A DNA stretch of 64,000 bases from Annona cherimola. Lineage: Eukaryota; Streptophyta; Magnoliopsida; Magnoliales; Annonaceae. Position 1 is the first letter of the stretch. Every line of letters begins with the position of its first letter. The notes under the pieces were generated by a model that saw only the letters and a list, made by a program, of their open reading frames with translations, ran no database searches and had not been told where the DNA came from. The stretch covers positions 6,351,579 to 6,415,578 of the forward strand of contig CM059975.1 of the NCBI GenBank assembly GCA_030490835.1, written 5' to 3'. A program made the translations under genes and the position numbers. Of the stretch, positions 1-11,820 are shown in pieces.

Positions 1-1420
1 TTAACTAGCAACTTAATTAAAACTATTCTAAGAAAGCAATAAAAGCTATGAAATTTAACTATTAAAGCAGGAAAGAAAATTACATTAAATTTAATCTAAA
101 AATTACAAAGCATAAAATAAAGCAGTAAATCTAATCTAAAAATTAAAACTACAAATTAAAAAGCAAGAACTACGAGACACTACAAAGCATAATAAAATTA
201 AAATTTACATCACCCGAATATGGAGAGCAAAATCTCCACGTAATAGAAAACTTTATTGCTTGGCCCCACCTCCTTGCTACGGGTCCCACAAGATGGGTCC
301 CACCCACTTGCTATGGGGTCCCACAAAATGGGTCCCACCCAAGGGGTTGTGTGGGGTATGGGGGTGTTTTCAAGGCAAGAGGGAATGCCTTTTTATAGAG
401 TGTGTGAGGGGCCCAACGATCATTCTGGCTTTCGATGTGGGATTCCCGCATTACCTTCAACTGCAGCTGCCTTCTGCCGTTTTGCCGTAGCTTTGCCTTC
501 GATTTCTTCCTGCCTGAAGCCTTGAAATGGTGATGCTCGATATCTTCCCTCGCAAATACAGAGTCGTCCTTGATGTAGAGCACCCTCTTCAGGCATTCGG
601 GCTGTCTAGTGATAAGGCTTTGGACGAATTTGTGGGGCTTTGGATTTGGGCAGTTTGAATGGGTTTTAGCCTGAATTAGTTGCATTTATCTCTTCGACTG
701 AGTTTTAAGGAGATGCTGCTGATGGGTTTGGCCGAGAATGGGAAATGCAGTTTGAAGAATTGGGCTGCCGCGATTCAGATTGGGCGATTTGGGGGTGAGA
801 GCCGAAAATGGAAGATGCAGAGGGTCGGAAACCATGGTTGCAGTTTGCTGGCTTGGGTTGGTTCATCGGATTGGGGAAGATGGAGCTGTTGAAATTTCTG
901 GTTAAGCTTGGGCGGGTTGCTGGTTCGTGGTGGACGGCTGAAGATGGGTTTTCCATTCGAATGCTCCTGGTTGGAATATGCGGTTCGGAGCAATTGGGTT
1001 TTGATGGAGTTCGGTTCGTGGATTAGCCCTTCCAGATTTTGGATTGCCGGTGATTTGAGCCAAGGGTGCTGGTCGATTTGGGTTTGATTGCAGCAGCTGC
1101 TATCGGAAAAAATGGGTTTAATGGCTGCTTGGGCGTAGAGCGCTGGATTTGGGCATTTTGCTTGCGGCCGGTTTGGGAAGAAGATGGTGGGTTACTTTGG
1201 TTGTTGGAATTTTTCGGACAGCTTTCCTGCTGTTGTCCGCTCGGCGAGTGGCTGGTTCTGGTCGGAGAAGACAGCTGCTGCGTGATTTGATGGCGTTCTG
1301 CTGGTTCGTGGTGGACGCGCTGCCGGATTTGGGGAAGATGCAGGCCGGATCTGCTATGGAAGATGGAGCACCGTAAATGGTGGTCCAGTCGTACACAAAT
1401 GTCTGTACGCATGCAGCGCG
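1..1420. repeat. Unassigned repeat-like block, possible LTR remnant
   Basis: The first 250 bases are A-rich with reiterated short motifs built around 'taatctaaaaatta' and 'aaagca'. A roughly 34-bp unit containing 'gggtcccacaa' and 'atgggtcccaccca' is repeated twice at about 273-340. A TATA-like 'tttatagag' lies near 391. From 400 to 1410 the sequence is richer in G+C and open in several frames on both strands, but no translation resembles a known protein and the phrase 'ctggttcgtggtggacg' recurs near 920 and 1300. I read this as a degenerate repeat, perhaps an LTR, rather than a gene. No matching second LTR or primer-binding site is visible. Confidence 0.25.
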
Positions 1421-1923
1421 AAATAATTAAATTATTATTATTATTATTATTATTTTTAGTAAATAATTTCGTATCATTTTAATTTTTTAATTTATTTTAT
1501 CTAAATATAATACTTTACTTTGCTCCTAATATTTTAAAACATAATTATAGATATATATTTATGATTTCTCCAATTAAATATTGTTACAAATTTTCCCAAA
1601 TTATATTAATAAGCTAATACACATTTCAAAGTGAAAATTTTCTAGGAGATTGAGTTACAATTTTATATTTTTAAGAATGTTGCAAAATGACCCGTTTTAT
1701 AGCAAAATTAAAGATTTTATCAAAAATATGATTTTCATAAAATTTCACTTTAATCATGTATTTAATTAATGTTTTAATACTTAACGGTGTGAATTTAACA
1801 TGGAATTAAATGAAAATTTTTAGACTTATCAGTAGCTGTACAACATTTTCCTCGAATATGTCCCCAGCGGTATGCTCGCTGACCTCGTCTGGGCCTGTGG
1901 GAAGGGAGAGCGTGAGATGAGGG

Positions 1924-1961
1924 AGGGCCCTGACTGTCACGGGTCCACCCTGACAGGGCCT
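1924..1961. other. GC-rich imperfect hairpin
   Basis: A stem begins with 'ggccctga' and closes with 'tgacagggcc', around a centre containing 'cacgggtccacc'. The arms are nearly complementary. It stands out from the AT-rich surroundings. No function is implied; it may be part of an old transposon end. Confidence 0.4.
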
Positions 1962-2273
1962 GTGAGCAAAATCACTTGCATTAAAGTGCCTCTGACCTTC
2001 CGTATAAACACGCCCCCAATCCAACGGCCCGCGACTCACCTGCTAGATCCAATGGCGTCCACGCGCGGTCGATGACATCCGTCTAAGATCACAACTCTTT
2101 ATTCTGCCTAATAAGTAGTTGAATTTGCTTGGTCCAACGAATGATTTTGATTTGAGATCAATTTCATTCGCTCTGAAAGTCAAATAAATTGCCCACTGAC
2201 AGCGGAAAAGCCGAAGGATTTTGATCTTATGCTCCTGGGAGAGGTCCAAAGCCGAATGTGAAATCAAGACACA

Positions 2274-2546
2274 GGGTTTGTTTGGTAATTTATAAAATTT
2301 TTGATAAAAAGTTTTGGAGAATAAAAGTTGTCAAATGATGTGATATGATAGGGGTAATGATAAGTAATAAAGAGGATAAAGTTAAAATAGATAAGTTCTT
2401 TATGTGGATAGTTGTGTAGAAATGATTGAAAAGTAGGGTAGTTGTATAGGAAAATGTGAAAAAATAATTAAAAAATATAATATTTATAAAGAATGAAAAA
2501 TTTCAGATTAAAAAATTTCAACTTAGCATCAATCGCCAGACACATG
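2274..2546. mobile_element. Tourist-like MITE, copy A (degenerate)
   Basis: It starts 'gggtttgtttgg' and ends near 'gccagacacatgg', decayed versions of the family ends GGGTGTGTTTGG / CCAAACACACCC. The interior shares the family blocks 'gtgatatgataggggtaatga', 'aaagttaaaatagataag' and 'agaaatgattgaaaagtag' with the other copies in this window. No clear target duplication remains. Confidence 0.6.
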
Positions 2547-3010
2547 GTAATATACGACGAGTCCCAGGTTCATTTTCATTTCTTTAGCTGTTTTGACACG
2601 TTATCCATTTTCTGGCGGCGCATCGAACCCGCTTTTTTTTTTTTTCCTTTCCCGTTCTCGCTAACTCTGACGTTCGAAAAATAAAAATTAGACACTTTAA
2701 TTCCTTGTCGAAATCGAAATGTGCTTATCGAATGGTAACGTTCATTAACTTATCCATTTATTTTACTAGCAAAACCGTTTGAATTAACGTAGTGATTCAA
2801 CTTGGGTTCGTAAAGCTTGCCTCGATCCTCATAAAAAAGAAAATTTAATTTTTAAAAACCAATAAAGAAAAACTAACAAATGTAGAAGTAAATAACGTGA
2901 ATATAAATGCAAATATAGATGGAAATAATATGATTTTTAACATAAGAAACATTCATTTAAACATTAATATAAAAGAAATGATACTGTTAACACCACTAAG
3001 CAACAACATC

Positions 3011-3372
3011 GCTCAGCCCGCTTTAAAAAATTCATTTATAATAATTTATTTTTTCTTCTTATACTTAGTTTATCTAAGTGGATTTGACTTTTTTTAATAA
3101 AAAAGTGTGTTTATCATTTTTCATAAAAAAAGTATTTAACATATAAACTAAGTTTACCATTTTTTGATATATGAATATATTGTTTGAGATTTTTAAAATT
3201 TATATGTATATGTGTATTAAAATTATTCTATAATTAAAAAATATCAAAAAAATATATACACATAACCAAGAATGGTAAAACTTAGTTTATATGTTAAATA
3301 CATTTAGATAAACAAATGTACGAATAAAAACAAAAAAAATAATGTAAATGAATTTTTTGAGGTGGGCTAAGC
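3011..3372. mobile_element. Long-inverted-repeat MITE, copy 1
   Basis: The left arm begins 'gctcagcccgctttaaaaaa' and the right arm ends 'gaggtgggctaagc', its near reverse complement. Each arm continues inward through the shared core 'gtatttaacatataa' plus 'aagttttaccatt' (inverted on the right at about 3273-3303). The arms are about 150-170 bp with a short AT-rich loop and no coding capacity. Related copies are at 15130-15436, 15468-15742 and 31962-32236. Confidence 0.65.
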
Positions 3373-3889
3373 TAATATGATCATTTCTCTTAATATAAAT
3401 AATGTAAAATACACAAATATAAATAAATATTATTTATGTTTTATATTAATATATTCTGTTATGTATAAATAGGAAAATTGGATTTAGCTCCTTAAGTTTA
3501 GGTTTATTTGAACTCTAGTTCTATTTATGAAGAGGGTCATCTCTCAATTATTTTTAAATTTTTTCATAAGTTTGCGAGCTCCACTGTGATATGTTTATAT
3601 GGATTTTTTTCATAAATTTTGAGGTAGCAATAGTGGAAAGAAAATGCCTACAAATTTTGAAAAGAGGCGTCTTAGTCATTTTAGTTGAGATTAACTTCTT
3701 TTATCTGGATTTTCGAGGGCGGAAATAGGGTCTAATATGCAATAAAAGTAAATTTATAAGATTTAAAGTATTTAAAAAGAACTCAAGGGGCCCAAAATGC
3801 AAAATACCCGTGAAATTTCTTCTCCCTCGTAAATTGCCCGCCCCAGCACCAGCGAGCAACTGCTGTGGAAGCAAGAGCTTACCAAGAAG

Positions 3890-6800
3890 ATGGGAGTGGG
3901 AGGAGACGCGACGAACTGGGACGAGGAAAACTATAGACGTCATATCATGCAGGACAGAGAGCTTCGCTCTCGAACTGTATTCCGATCCATCTTCGCGCCT
4001 TCGCAAAACCCTAACCCCGACATCCTTGTTGTTGCGTCCGGCGACGGTTCTCTAGCCTCTTACTCCCTCACCTCCTGCATTTCGTCTAAGGTTAGCTCCG
4101 TTACCATCTTCCTCTCATTCGGCCGCCGAAAACTGCGCGTACGAGTATAACATGTATGACTTTTGAGGAATTACGGATACAGGGTTAAAATTTGAAGTCT
4201 TGGAACTCCTAGAACTAGGAGCAACACCCTGTATGTTTTGGAAACCTAACAATACTCGTACTTCTTGGTTCATTTGTTACAATATGAAACATGATCATGA
4301 GGGGTTGACTTGGTCAACGTTCTGTTTTCCTCTTTGGAGTGCCTTGTGGCAAATTCATTTGATAAGGAGGTACTGAGTGATGTTGGCAGCTCTTTTTGAC
4401 CCTGCTTGTTGTTCCTCGAGATTGCCCGAATATCCTTTAGTGAAAATTAAGCTTTTGCCTTAAATGCATGCATGGAACTGTCAAATGGGTGTCGTATAAG
4501 TACTATTAATCGGTGGAGTTTCCACTTTAAGAATTTTCTCATTTATTGGATTGTGATTCATTGCAGCCAAAATCAACCGAGTATCTATTCTTAGTCTCAG
4601 TCTCAATCTTTCCTGAATCTTTCCATGCTTTGTTTATTATAATTATTGTTCTTTTTTTTTAATTTTTAAATTTGGGCAGTTGACGCAACTTAACAAGGGG
4701 AGACAGCAACGGTATGTATTTCTGACCATGCTTTGAATTCTACCTTTACCAATTTTTCTTATACCATTCTGGAAAAATCATTTTGTGAGTATGCTTCATT
4801 GGTTTCATTCCCACCATGTAGCGAGTTTTGACTGTTTTATTCTTTTCCTGTTTTCAGGTCTTCGTCTGATTTGTCAGTGGCAGAAGCACTTTTCTTACTT
4901 CAAGGACACAATGGTCCTGCATATGATGTCAAATTTTATGGCGATGGAGAAGATTCATTACTATTAAGGTTTGTGATAAAATTGATTTTTAGTTTCATTA
5001 TGTTGCTGATTCTATTATGCCAAGTAAGAGTTTTTATCTTCCTGCTGGTCCCAAGCTCGGAAAAAAGTGAGGGTTGGCATGCCAGGCTGGCAGCCGATGC
5101 TATTAAAAATCACCGCCGCATCTCTTATGAATTCTGAAAATATACTAGAAGTTGTTAATGCTAGAGCATCCCTTGTAAGCGACGCGCTGCAGCGGAGCCC
5201 GACTATAGTGAGAAATGAGCAAGGGTTGCTAGGGCGTAGCTGACCTCACCTAGGTGGGAAATGGCTTATGATGATGATGATGATGATGATGACGACGACG
5301 ATGATTCTCTTACGCCAAGTATCTTAGTACTGTGTGTTTCCTTGGCTGCATTGATAAAAAGAAAAAGAAAAAAACACACTATTGGATTGGTTTCGTGCGG
5401 ATTTTGCTCTTTCTCAATTTCCACATTGAGGGGTGGGATAGGTATCCTGATTGTATACTGCATCCATTTGGTTAGTGTTTCCTGTCATGATGTTGGATCG
5501 AGTTCCATGTCCTTTTTTTGTTCTGTTGGGCAATTTCTGGAACTTGTTGGAATATGCATGTCAATCCCATGTTTATGCTGCTGTCCAATATGCAGTAACA
5601 CAAAATTAGTCATATCAAATAAAAAAAAATCTCTGTGATGAAAACGTATTCTTCTTGGGCTGTTGGTGGCATATACTGAACATCTTAACTATTGTGGAAC
5701 CAACAGTTGAAAAGAACACAAAAATTCCCATTTAACTGGAAACAGGAAGTAGAGTAATTGCCTGTTCTCGTTCTTCTTGCTTACTATCCTCAAGTTCCAG
5801 CAGTAATCCCTCATGGTTCTTTCTAACTTCACTATTGGTCCAACTCAACTCATGTGGGTCGTTAATTGCTATTCGCTCGTCCTCATTGGAACTGTTTTTT
5901 GCCATTCCAGGGATTTTGTGTAGAGTCTAGATTCCAGTGGTCCATGTACAAAGTAGATAAATTTATTTGTAATGCCCAGAGCTAATTAGCAACTTCGTCA
6001 TATTCATCTTGTGTAGCTGTGGAGATGATGGTCGAATTCGGGGATGGAAGTGGAAAGAAATTTTGGAGTCTGGAGTACCTGTGCCTGGGAAAGGTAAGCG
6101 AAGAGCTAGCTTTCATTGTTTTCCAACCACTTCTCAACCATGACATGGAATCTTCCCTTAAATTTCTTATGTTATATACTTCTGGGCCATATGTGGTCAC
6201 GAATGTCGGTACTCAATTTTTATGATATGGCTGGAAGAGGTGCATTTACTTTTTGTGAAATTCTGGACTCAAGAGCACCTGTTCCTGACCACATGATGGA
6301 ATCTTCTCTGAAATTTCTTACATTATCTACTTTTTGGGCATGTGGTTGCTAATATTGTTACTCCCTTTATGTGATACAACTGGAAGAGTTGTTTCTATGT
6401 ACTGTTTCCTTTATGCCGCCTTTCTTCTTTAATATTTCCATTTTAGATCTAGTAAACAAGAATCTTAAAAACTGTCGATTATGATGCCTTAAAACATGCC
6501 TGGTCATTGTCATTTCATGTTTATTAGCCTATATACTTTGCTACAAGAGCTTTGACTAGAAACCACCTCTCTTCCATTCAGATTTTTTAGACTTACATCT
6601 GACATGGCTGAGCCAAGTTCATCTCTCCTTATTGTAAAAGAATCTTTGGGTCTATTTGGGAACCCCTAGTTACTGGAGGAAAGTCTAAAAGGATCTTCAA
6701 AAGAAAAAAAAAAATCTGTTGATAATAGCGACCTAAAATGTTTGGCTTTGTTATCATTGTTTCATGTCTATTCTTGGGCTGTCTACTTCCTTATAGGAGC

Positions 6801-7669
6801 TTTGACTTGAGCATCACAGTTCCATCCAAGTGTTTTTGGCCTTCATTGAACATACCTGAGCCATCTTCATCTTTTCTCCAGTGACTGCATATCTAAATGT
6901 ATTCTTCAGTGTCTTGCTATTGTATTAGAATTTAAAGGATTATTACTTTATTGTTAAGGAGTGAAGTTTATGGGTTTCAATTATAGGTCATTTTCTTTCA
7001 TCAACTTAATCTGCTCATTATCAATCTGAATGAGTTTGTGTCATTTCTGATCAAGTTGCCCTTTTAACCTTCCTGGCCTTCCTTAACCCATAATTCCTTT
7101 AGTCGCTTGCTTCTTGCAATGGCAGCTCTCCATAACATTTGCTGAAATGAATCACACAGCTCTATTGTACTAACTATTTTCAGTAATTTTCTTTGGTGTT
7201 TGCTTAAAAATATTGATGGCAGTGTCGATCAAGCCAGCAAAAATACGCATAAAACCCATTCTAACTGTGCAACAATGATAAAGCTGTTCCTTAAATACTT
7301 AGATTTAGCTATCCCCGTATGTAAGCTTACAAGCATTGAGATGCACTGGGAAAAGAGGAATGGGAGATCTCTCTTCTGTTTTTTATTCACATTGGTTTCC
7401 TTTACCGCAAAATCTGACCTTGTTTTGAAACTGATGCACAGCCCTTTTATTGCCTGTCTTTATACTTGTTGCAGTCAACAATTTGGATCCAGTACTTGAT
7501 CTGGTGAACCCTCAACACAAGTGAGCTTCACAAACTAGAATTTAACTTTTATATGCTTTTCTTTCAAATTTTGTTTCCTTATTATCCCTTTTATTTGTCT
7601 TTTTTTAGAGGTCCTTGGGGTGCTCTTTCTCCAATCCCAGAAAACAATGCCATTGCAGTTGATACACAG
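3890..7669 (+). CDS. THO6: THO6/DWA1-like WD40 protein, N-terminal half only
   Basis: Six exons join in frame: 3890-4090, 4680-4711, 4858-4968, 6017-6093, 7475-7520 and 7609-7669, giving 176 codons with GT-AG junctions throughout. The start MGVGGDATNWDEENYR and the following VFRSIFAP and VVASGDGSLA match the N-terminus of plant THO6, also called DWA1. A WD40 unit follows at about residues 93-127, from QGHNGPAYDVKFYG to DDGRIRGWKW. The family is a WD40 propeller of about 370 residues, acting in the THO/TREX mRNA export complex and, as DWA1, as a DDB1-CUL4 substrate receptor in abscisic acid signalling. The remaining repeats are not found in the 13.7 kb before the next gene; a transposon nest follows instead. 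The visible part has no stops or frameshifts, so truncation may be recent, or the rest may lie across a rearrangement. Confidence 0.75.
5008..5321 (+). mobile_element. SINE-sized insertion with (GAT)n tail and 19-bp target duplication
   Basis: The insertion occupies 5027-5302 (276 bp) in intron 3 of the THO6-like gene. It is flanked by 'gattctattatgccaagta' (5008-5026) and 'gattctcttacgccaagta' (5303-5321), 17 of 19 identical. It ends with 'cacctaggtgggaaatgg' and a (GAT/GAC)n tail at about 5268-5302. RTE-clade LINEs in plants commonly end in a similar motif and microsatellite, and a diverged RTE fragment with such an end is present at 55.5-56.0 kb. No protein is encoded, so a SINE moved by RTE machinery, or a short RTE 3' fragment, are both possible. 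Confidence 0.7.
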
Positions 7670-8016
7670 GTTCTTATAACATCTTTTCTTTAAGATAATT
7701 TTGTTTGTGATATTTGTATGAGAGACTTAGAACAAATGTAAGGAGCAGAAGTGGAGGACCAAATGAATTTTCCATTACTGTTAAGTGCATATTAAAATTG
7801 GTTAAGTCTACATTTATTTGCTTCGGTTGTAAATGAACTGATTCAACATAAGAGGTGCCTTGGTTTATACTCTATTTTTTTTTTTTTTTTTTCGAAATTA
7901 CTGCGGTTACAGATTTAGGGCCCAAGCTATTACCAAGCATATGTAAGCAGATCTTATTTTATAAGCTGAAACCTTGTTTGAACATGGTTACGTTTGGCTT
8001 ATCATGATCACATCAC

Positions 8017-8232
8017 TTAGGCTCCATTTGGTAAATAGAAGGGCGGGGGGGACCCACTTCCCCACCTCTTCCTCAAACAGATTTCAAAGATTTTGGCATC
8101 TTAACTACCTAACTGCCCTATATTTTTCCATTTTTACTCCTAAATCCCCTACCACATCTCATCACTCTTCTAAAATATTCCCATCACCACTTCCCTAGTT
8201 CCCTCCTAACCCCATCACCAAACGGACTCTTA
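8017..8232. mobile_element. Tourist-like MITE flanked by TTA
   Basis: The element spans 8020-8229 with TTA on both sides (8017-8019 and 8230-8232). Its ends are GGCTCCATTTGGT on the left and, inverted, GAGTCCGTTTGGT on the right. The size (210 bp), TTA duplication and lack of coding sequence fit PIF/Harbinger-derived MITEs. It is a different family from the GGGTGTGTTTGG elements. Confidence 0.7.
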
Positions 8233-8308
8233 CTTTTTTGGTTTATTCTAAATATATCTGTTAGTTGATGCAGTTGTTTTTTTGATTCTCAAATAGGGAG
8301 GATGCATC

Positions 8309-9678
8309 TAGGGGTGTAACTTGGTACCGGGTCGGTCCGAACCCGCCCGACCCGATCCGGTATCAAAACAAAAAATGGGTTTTATTTTAAAGATTTTTTC
8401 CAAAATAGACCCGGTTTCAACCCGACCCGTAGAAACCCGAAACCAAAACCGGGTTCACACCAACCCGGTACCAAAACCCGACCCGGTCCGAACCCGGTGT
8501 TGTTTATATAATTTTTTCATAAATTATATATGTTTTTTTGTAATATTAATATATATATATACATATTTTAGGCATTACTAACTCTAATTCAAACAAATCA
8601 CCTCTTTCTTCATTATCAAAGTATGCTTGAGGTAACTTAATTTCTAGGATTATTTTTTATGAATATTATCTTCTTATTGTTAACATTTGCATGCATTTTT
8701 TTCGTCTAGGTTGATGCATATTATTTTCAAATATGTAAATCAAGGAGGAAGAACTTGACATTAGAAATGCAGATGAAAATCAAGGGAGAAATTACTTAGA
8801 AGTCTTCGAATAGTTTTTTAGTTTTTATGGAAACTTTGGAGACATTAACTCATTTGAAATTTGAATTTGTTTAAAAGTAGATGTCAACTTATTTAAACTT
8901 GAGATTTGTTTATATTGTCATTTTAAATTTGGATTGCACTTAAATTAAATTGGAATGTTAAACTATTATGCTTAATGTATTTAGATTTAGTTACTTTAAA
9001 TAACTTTTATGTGGATTATGTTTGAATTTGAGTCAGCATGATAAATCTATTTCATATTATGCTTTTTATTAGTATGAGAAATCTGTTTGTTTGAATTTCA
9101 GATTATAGTATAAATTTGATTCATATTTTAAGTTTATTGGTACGACAAGTGGTCAATTTTTACTTTAGCAATTTGTATGATAATGTTTAGTTTCAACTAC
9201 AAAGTTGGTATGATATGTTCATTTTCTATTTGGTATACTTGAGTTATTTTCATTAGCTATTAAATAGAAATGACCAACTAGTCATAAAACTAACTAATTT
9301 GTTATTTATTTGTGTCTACAGAGTACTGAAAAATTACTTGCAGAGTTCATTCAAAGAATATTGTAGAATTCAGCATGATGTTGCAAAATTCTTTGAAAGT
9401 ATGTTGCAGAATTTAGCATGAGGCTTGACTTCATAAACACATGTGTGTATATTTCAATAATTTTCTTTTAGATTACAACTGAATTTGGAAAAAAAATAGT
9501 TTATTGGTAACCCGAATTCTAACCCGAAACCAAACCAAAACCAATGCGAACCCGATCCGAACCCGGTCCGAACCCGAATTACATTCTTAGGGTTTGGGTT
9601 TGGGTTTACTCTAACCCGGTTGGCTTAGGGTTTGGGTTCACTCCAACCCGGTATAACCCGACCCGAGTTGCACCCCTA
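8309..9678. mobile_element. Non-autonomous hAT-like element
   Basis: The left end reads TAGGGGTGTAAC and the right end, inverted, TAGGGGTGCAAC, a typical hAT terminal repeat. About 190 bp inside each end is packed with 'aacccg', 'acccga' and 'ccggt' motifs, like hAT subterminal transposase-binding arrays. The interior (about 8500-9480) is AT-rich without an ORF; 'EEELDIRNADENQG' near 8740-8790, followed by a stop after about eleven more residues, could be the tail of a lost transposase, but that is weak. The 8-bp flanks (gatgcatc and ccgactat) do not match, so this is not a simple insertion: the right flank is L1 sequence and the left is intron. Confidence 0.6.
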
Positions 9679-11820
9679 CCGACTATCTCCCATCTATTCT
9701 TTGCAGATGACGCGATTATCTTCCTTCGGGCGGATGGGAGGGTGATAAGGAAGTTCTTGGACATTCTCAAATTATATACGGATTCTTCGGGCCAATCGGT
9801 TAACGCGGATAAGACGGCTATCTTCTTCAGCTCAAATGTGGATACCCATGACAGGATTGTGTTGGCTCGGCTTCTGGGATCGGAGGGAAATGAATTCAAT
9901 TATTATCTGGGCCTTCCGGCTTGGTTGGGCAGATCAAAGATGGGTTTTCTGAGAGATCTTAAAGAGTGCATCCGGCATAAAATTCAGGGGTGGAAAGGAA
10001 AGACGCTATCTTGGGGTGGGAAAGAGGTGCTAATAAAGGCGGTTGCTCAGGCTATTCCCGCGTACACGATGAGCATCTTCCTTTTGCCTAAATCATTCTG
10101 TAATGACATAAATGGGATGCTCAGCAAATTCTGGTGGGGAGACAAGGATGGCAAAAGGAAGATGAGCTGGGTTGCATGGAAGGAGATGTGCAAACCTAAG
10201 CGTGCGGGCGGCCTCGGGTTTCGGGATTTCCACAATTTCAACTACGCCCTTCTTGCGAAGCAAGTTTGGAGACTTGTGGTTGGCAGATCGTCGCTTTGTC
10301 ATACGGTTCTTAAAGCTAAATATTTCCCGTTCTCGGATATTTGGTCTTGTAAAGCGAAGCCTACGGACTCCTATACTTGGAAGAGCATCTTATCTGCGAG
10401 GGATATCATTCGGGGTGGGTGCAAGTGGCGTATTGGTGACGGGAGAAGGGTGTCTTTCTTCAATGATTCTTGGCTCAGGTCGAAGGTTAACAAAGCGGGT
10501 CCTCTTCCAATCTCTATCCCTAAGAACGTGACGGTAAGCCATTTTATTGATTCTACAACAAATTCATGGATAGGGGAGCAGATTCTGGCTGCAGCGGGGG
10601 AGGCTACTTGGCATGAGGTTCGATCGATCCCTCTCCCCCCCAGGAGGGCGGTTGACTCGATTTTTTGGATGCATGAACCTGATGGTTCCTTTTCGGTCAG
10701 GTCGGCATATAGACTCTTATGCGTACACGAAGCAAACCAGCCTCTTTCTCACTGTTACAAAGCTATCTGGCGACTGAAACTCCCTAGCAAAGTCATTATC
10801 TTTGGATGGCGTCTCCTCATCGATGCCCTTCCCACTCTCAAGAATCTATGCCATCGGGGCCTTCAGATTGATCAGCGATGTCTATTATGTATGAACGATA
10901 TTGAGGATGTGAACCACCTTTTTCTTGGATGTGCTAAATCCTTGGGAGTTTGTTGGATTGCGGCAAGTTTGGATCCCCGCGATTCGTCGGTCATGGAAGT
11001 TGTGGGTACCCTTGTGCGGAGGAACATGACTAAGGACCTTACCCTTTTTATTCTCTGCTGCTGGAGGGTGTGGTTTCTCCGTAACAGACTTCGGGAAGAG
11101 CATATCCAACCAATTTTCACTGACATTTTGGCCTGGTGCTCCGACTTCCTTACCTAGCACAAATGTGCTAATTTGCTTTCTTCGTCTGGACTGGTGGACG
11201 GTCCCATGGTGCCCAGATGGATTAGGCCGCCGCAGGCTTTTCTGAAGCTAAACGTTGATGCACGTCGGCAGGTGAATATGGACTTCTTTGGCTGTGCGGC
11301 TGTCATAAGGGATGCCTCAGGGGAGTTTGTGGCGGCGTGCGGCTGGAGACGGGCCGGTGCTATGGAGTCACTTTTCATGGAAGCCACGGCTTTCCTTTTG
11401 GGGCTAAAATGGGCGATCCAGTTGGATCTCAGACTTGTGCAGTTCGAAACTGACTCCCTCATCTTATGCAACTTCATATCAAATTCACACCCCATCATGT
11501 CTGACGCTGGCTATATCATTGATGAGATCAGATCTATCTTCGCCAACAACAAATCTTTTTCTGCTCATCATGTTCTTCGGCAAGGAAATGTTGTGGCTCA
11601 TTCCTTAGCTGAATTTATTTTGGTTTCCTCTGTGGATCATCAGGTTTGGTGGGATAATCCACCCGCTGCTATTTGTAGAAACTTGTGTACTGACAATTTT
11701 TTGGCAATGAATATTTTGGATCACTCTTCTTCTACTCCCTTCATAATTGATAGGGAGTAGGATTAGAGTGTTTCCTTTTATCAAATAAAAAAAATAAAAA
11801 AAAATAAAAAAAAATAAAGC
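9679..11820 (+). mobile_element. L1-type LINE, 5'-truncated, 3' part of ORF2
   Basis: Coding sequence from 9682 starts at PTISHLFFADD, the catalytic FADD block of LINE reverse transcriptase, so upstream RT motifs are missing. RT C-terminal, zinc-binding and RNase H sequence follow. The 3' end reads 'ccttttatcaaa' then A-rich (aaaataaaa)n to about 11818. The 5' end abuts the hAT-like element at 9678. I could not find matching target duplications on the two sides, consistent with later rearrangement of the left boundary. Confidence 0.85.
9682..11760 (+). pseudogene. LINE ORF2 remnant: RT end, zf-RVT domain and RNase H
   Basis: One frame runs from 9682 to 11760, interrupted by a single TAG at 11155-11157. 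Before the stop are the RT block FADDAIIF, the thumb/connection region with WKGKTLSWGGKEVLIKAV and KFWWGDKDGKRKMSWVAW, and the zf-RVT region with WRLKLPSKVIIFGWRL and a C-x2-C cluster (RCLLCMNDIEDVNHLFLGC). After it lies an RNase H domain: LNVDA, MEATAFLLGLKWA, FETDS and NVVAHSLAEF carry the expected acidic and histidine positions. The frame does not change across the stop, so one substitution would explain the break. The gene is not functional here because the 5' half of ORF2 and all of ORF1 are missing. Confidence 0.85.

Larger units (their letters stand above)
1421..3889. other. AT-rich intergenic region upstream of the THO6-like gene
   Basis: This stretch contains a short (ATT)n tract near 1425-1455, a GC-rich hairpin at about 1924-1961, one Tourist-like MITE (2274-2546) and one long-inverted-repeat element (3011-3372), each listed separately. 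I see no coding exon. The promoter of the downstream gene should be near its right end, but no clear TATA box could be assigned. Confidence 0.6.

Noticed and set aside
1023..1412. 129-codon minus-strand frame rich in Ser, Pro and Gln
   Set aside because: Low-complexity composition, overlapping open frames on both strands, no domain; probably repeat sequence of moderate GC content.
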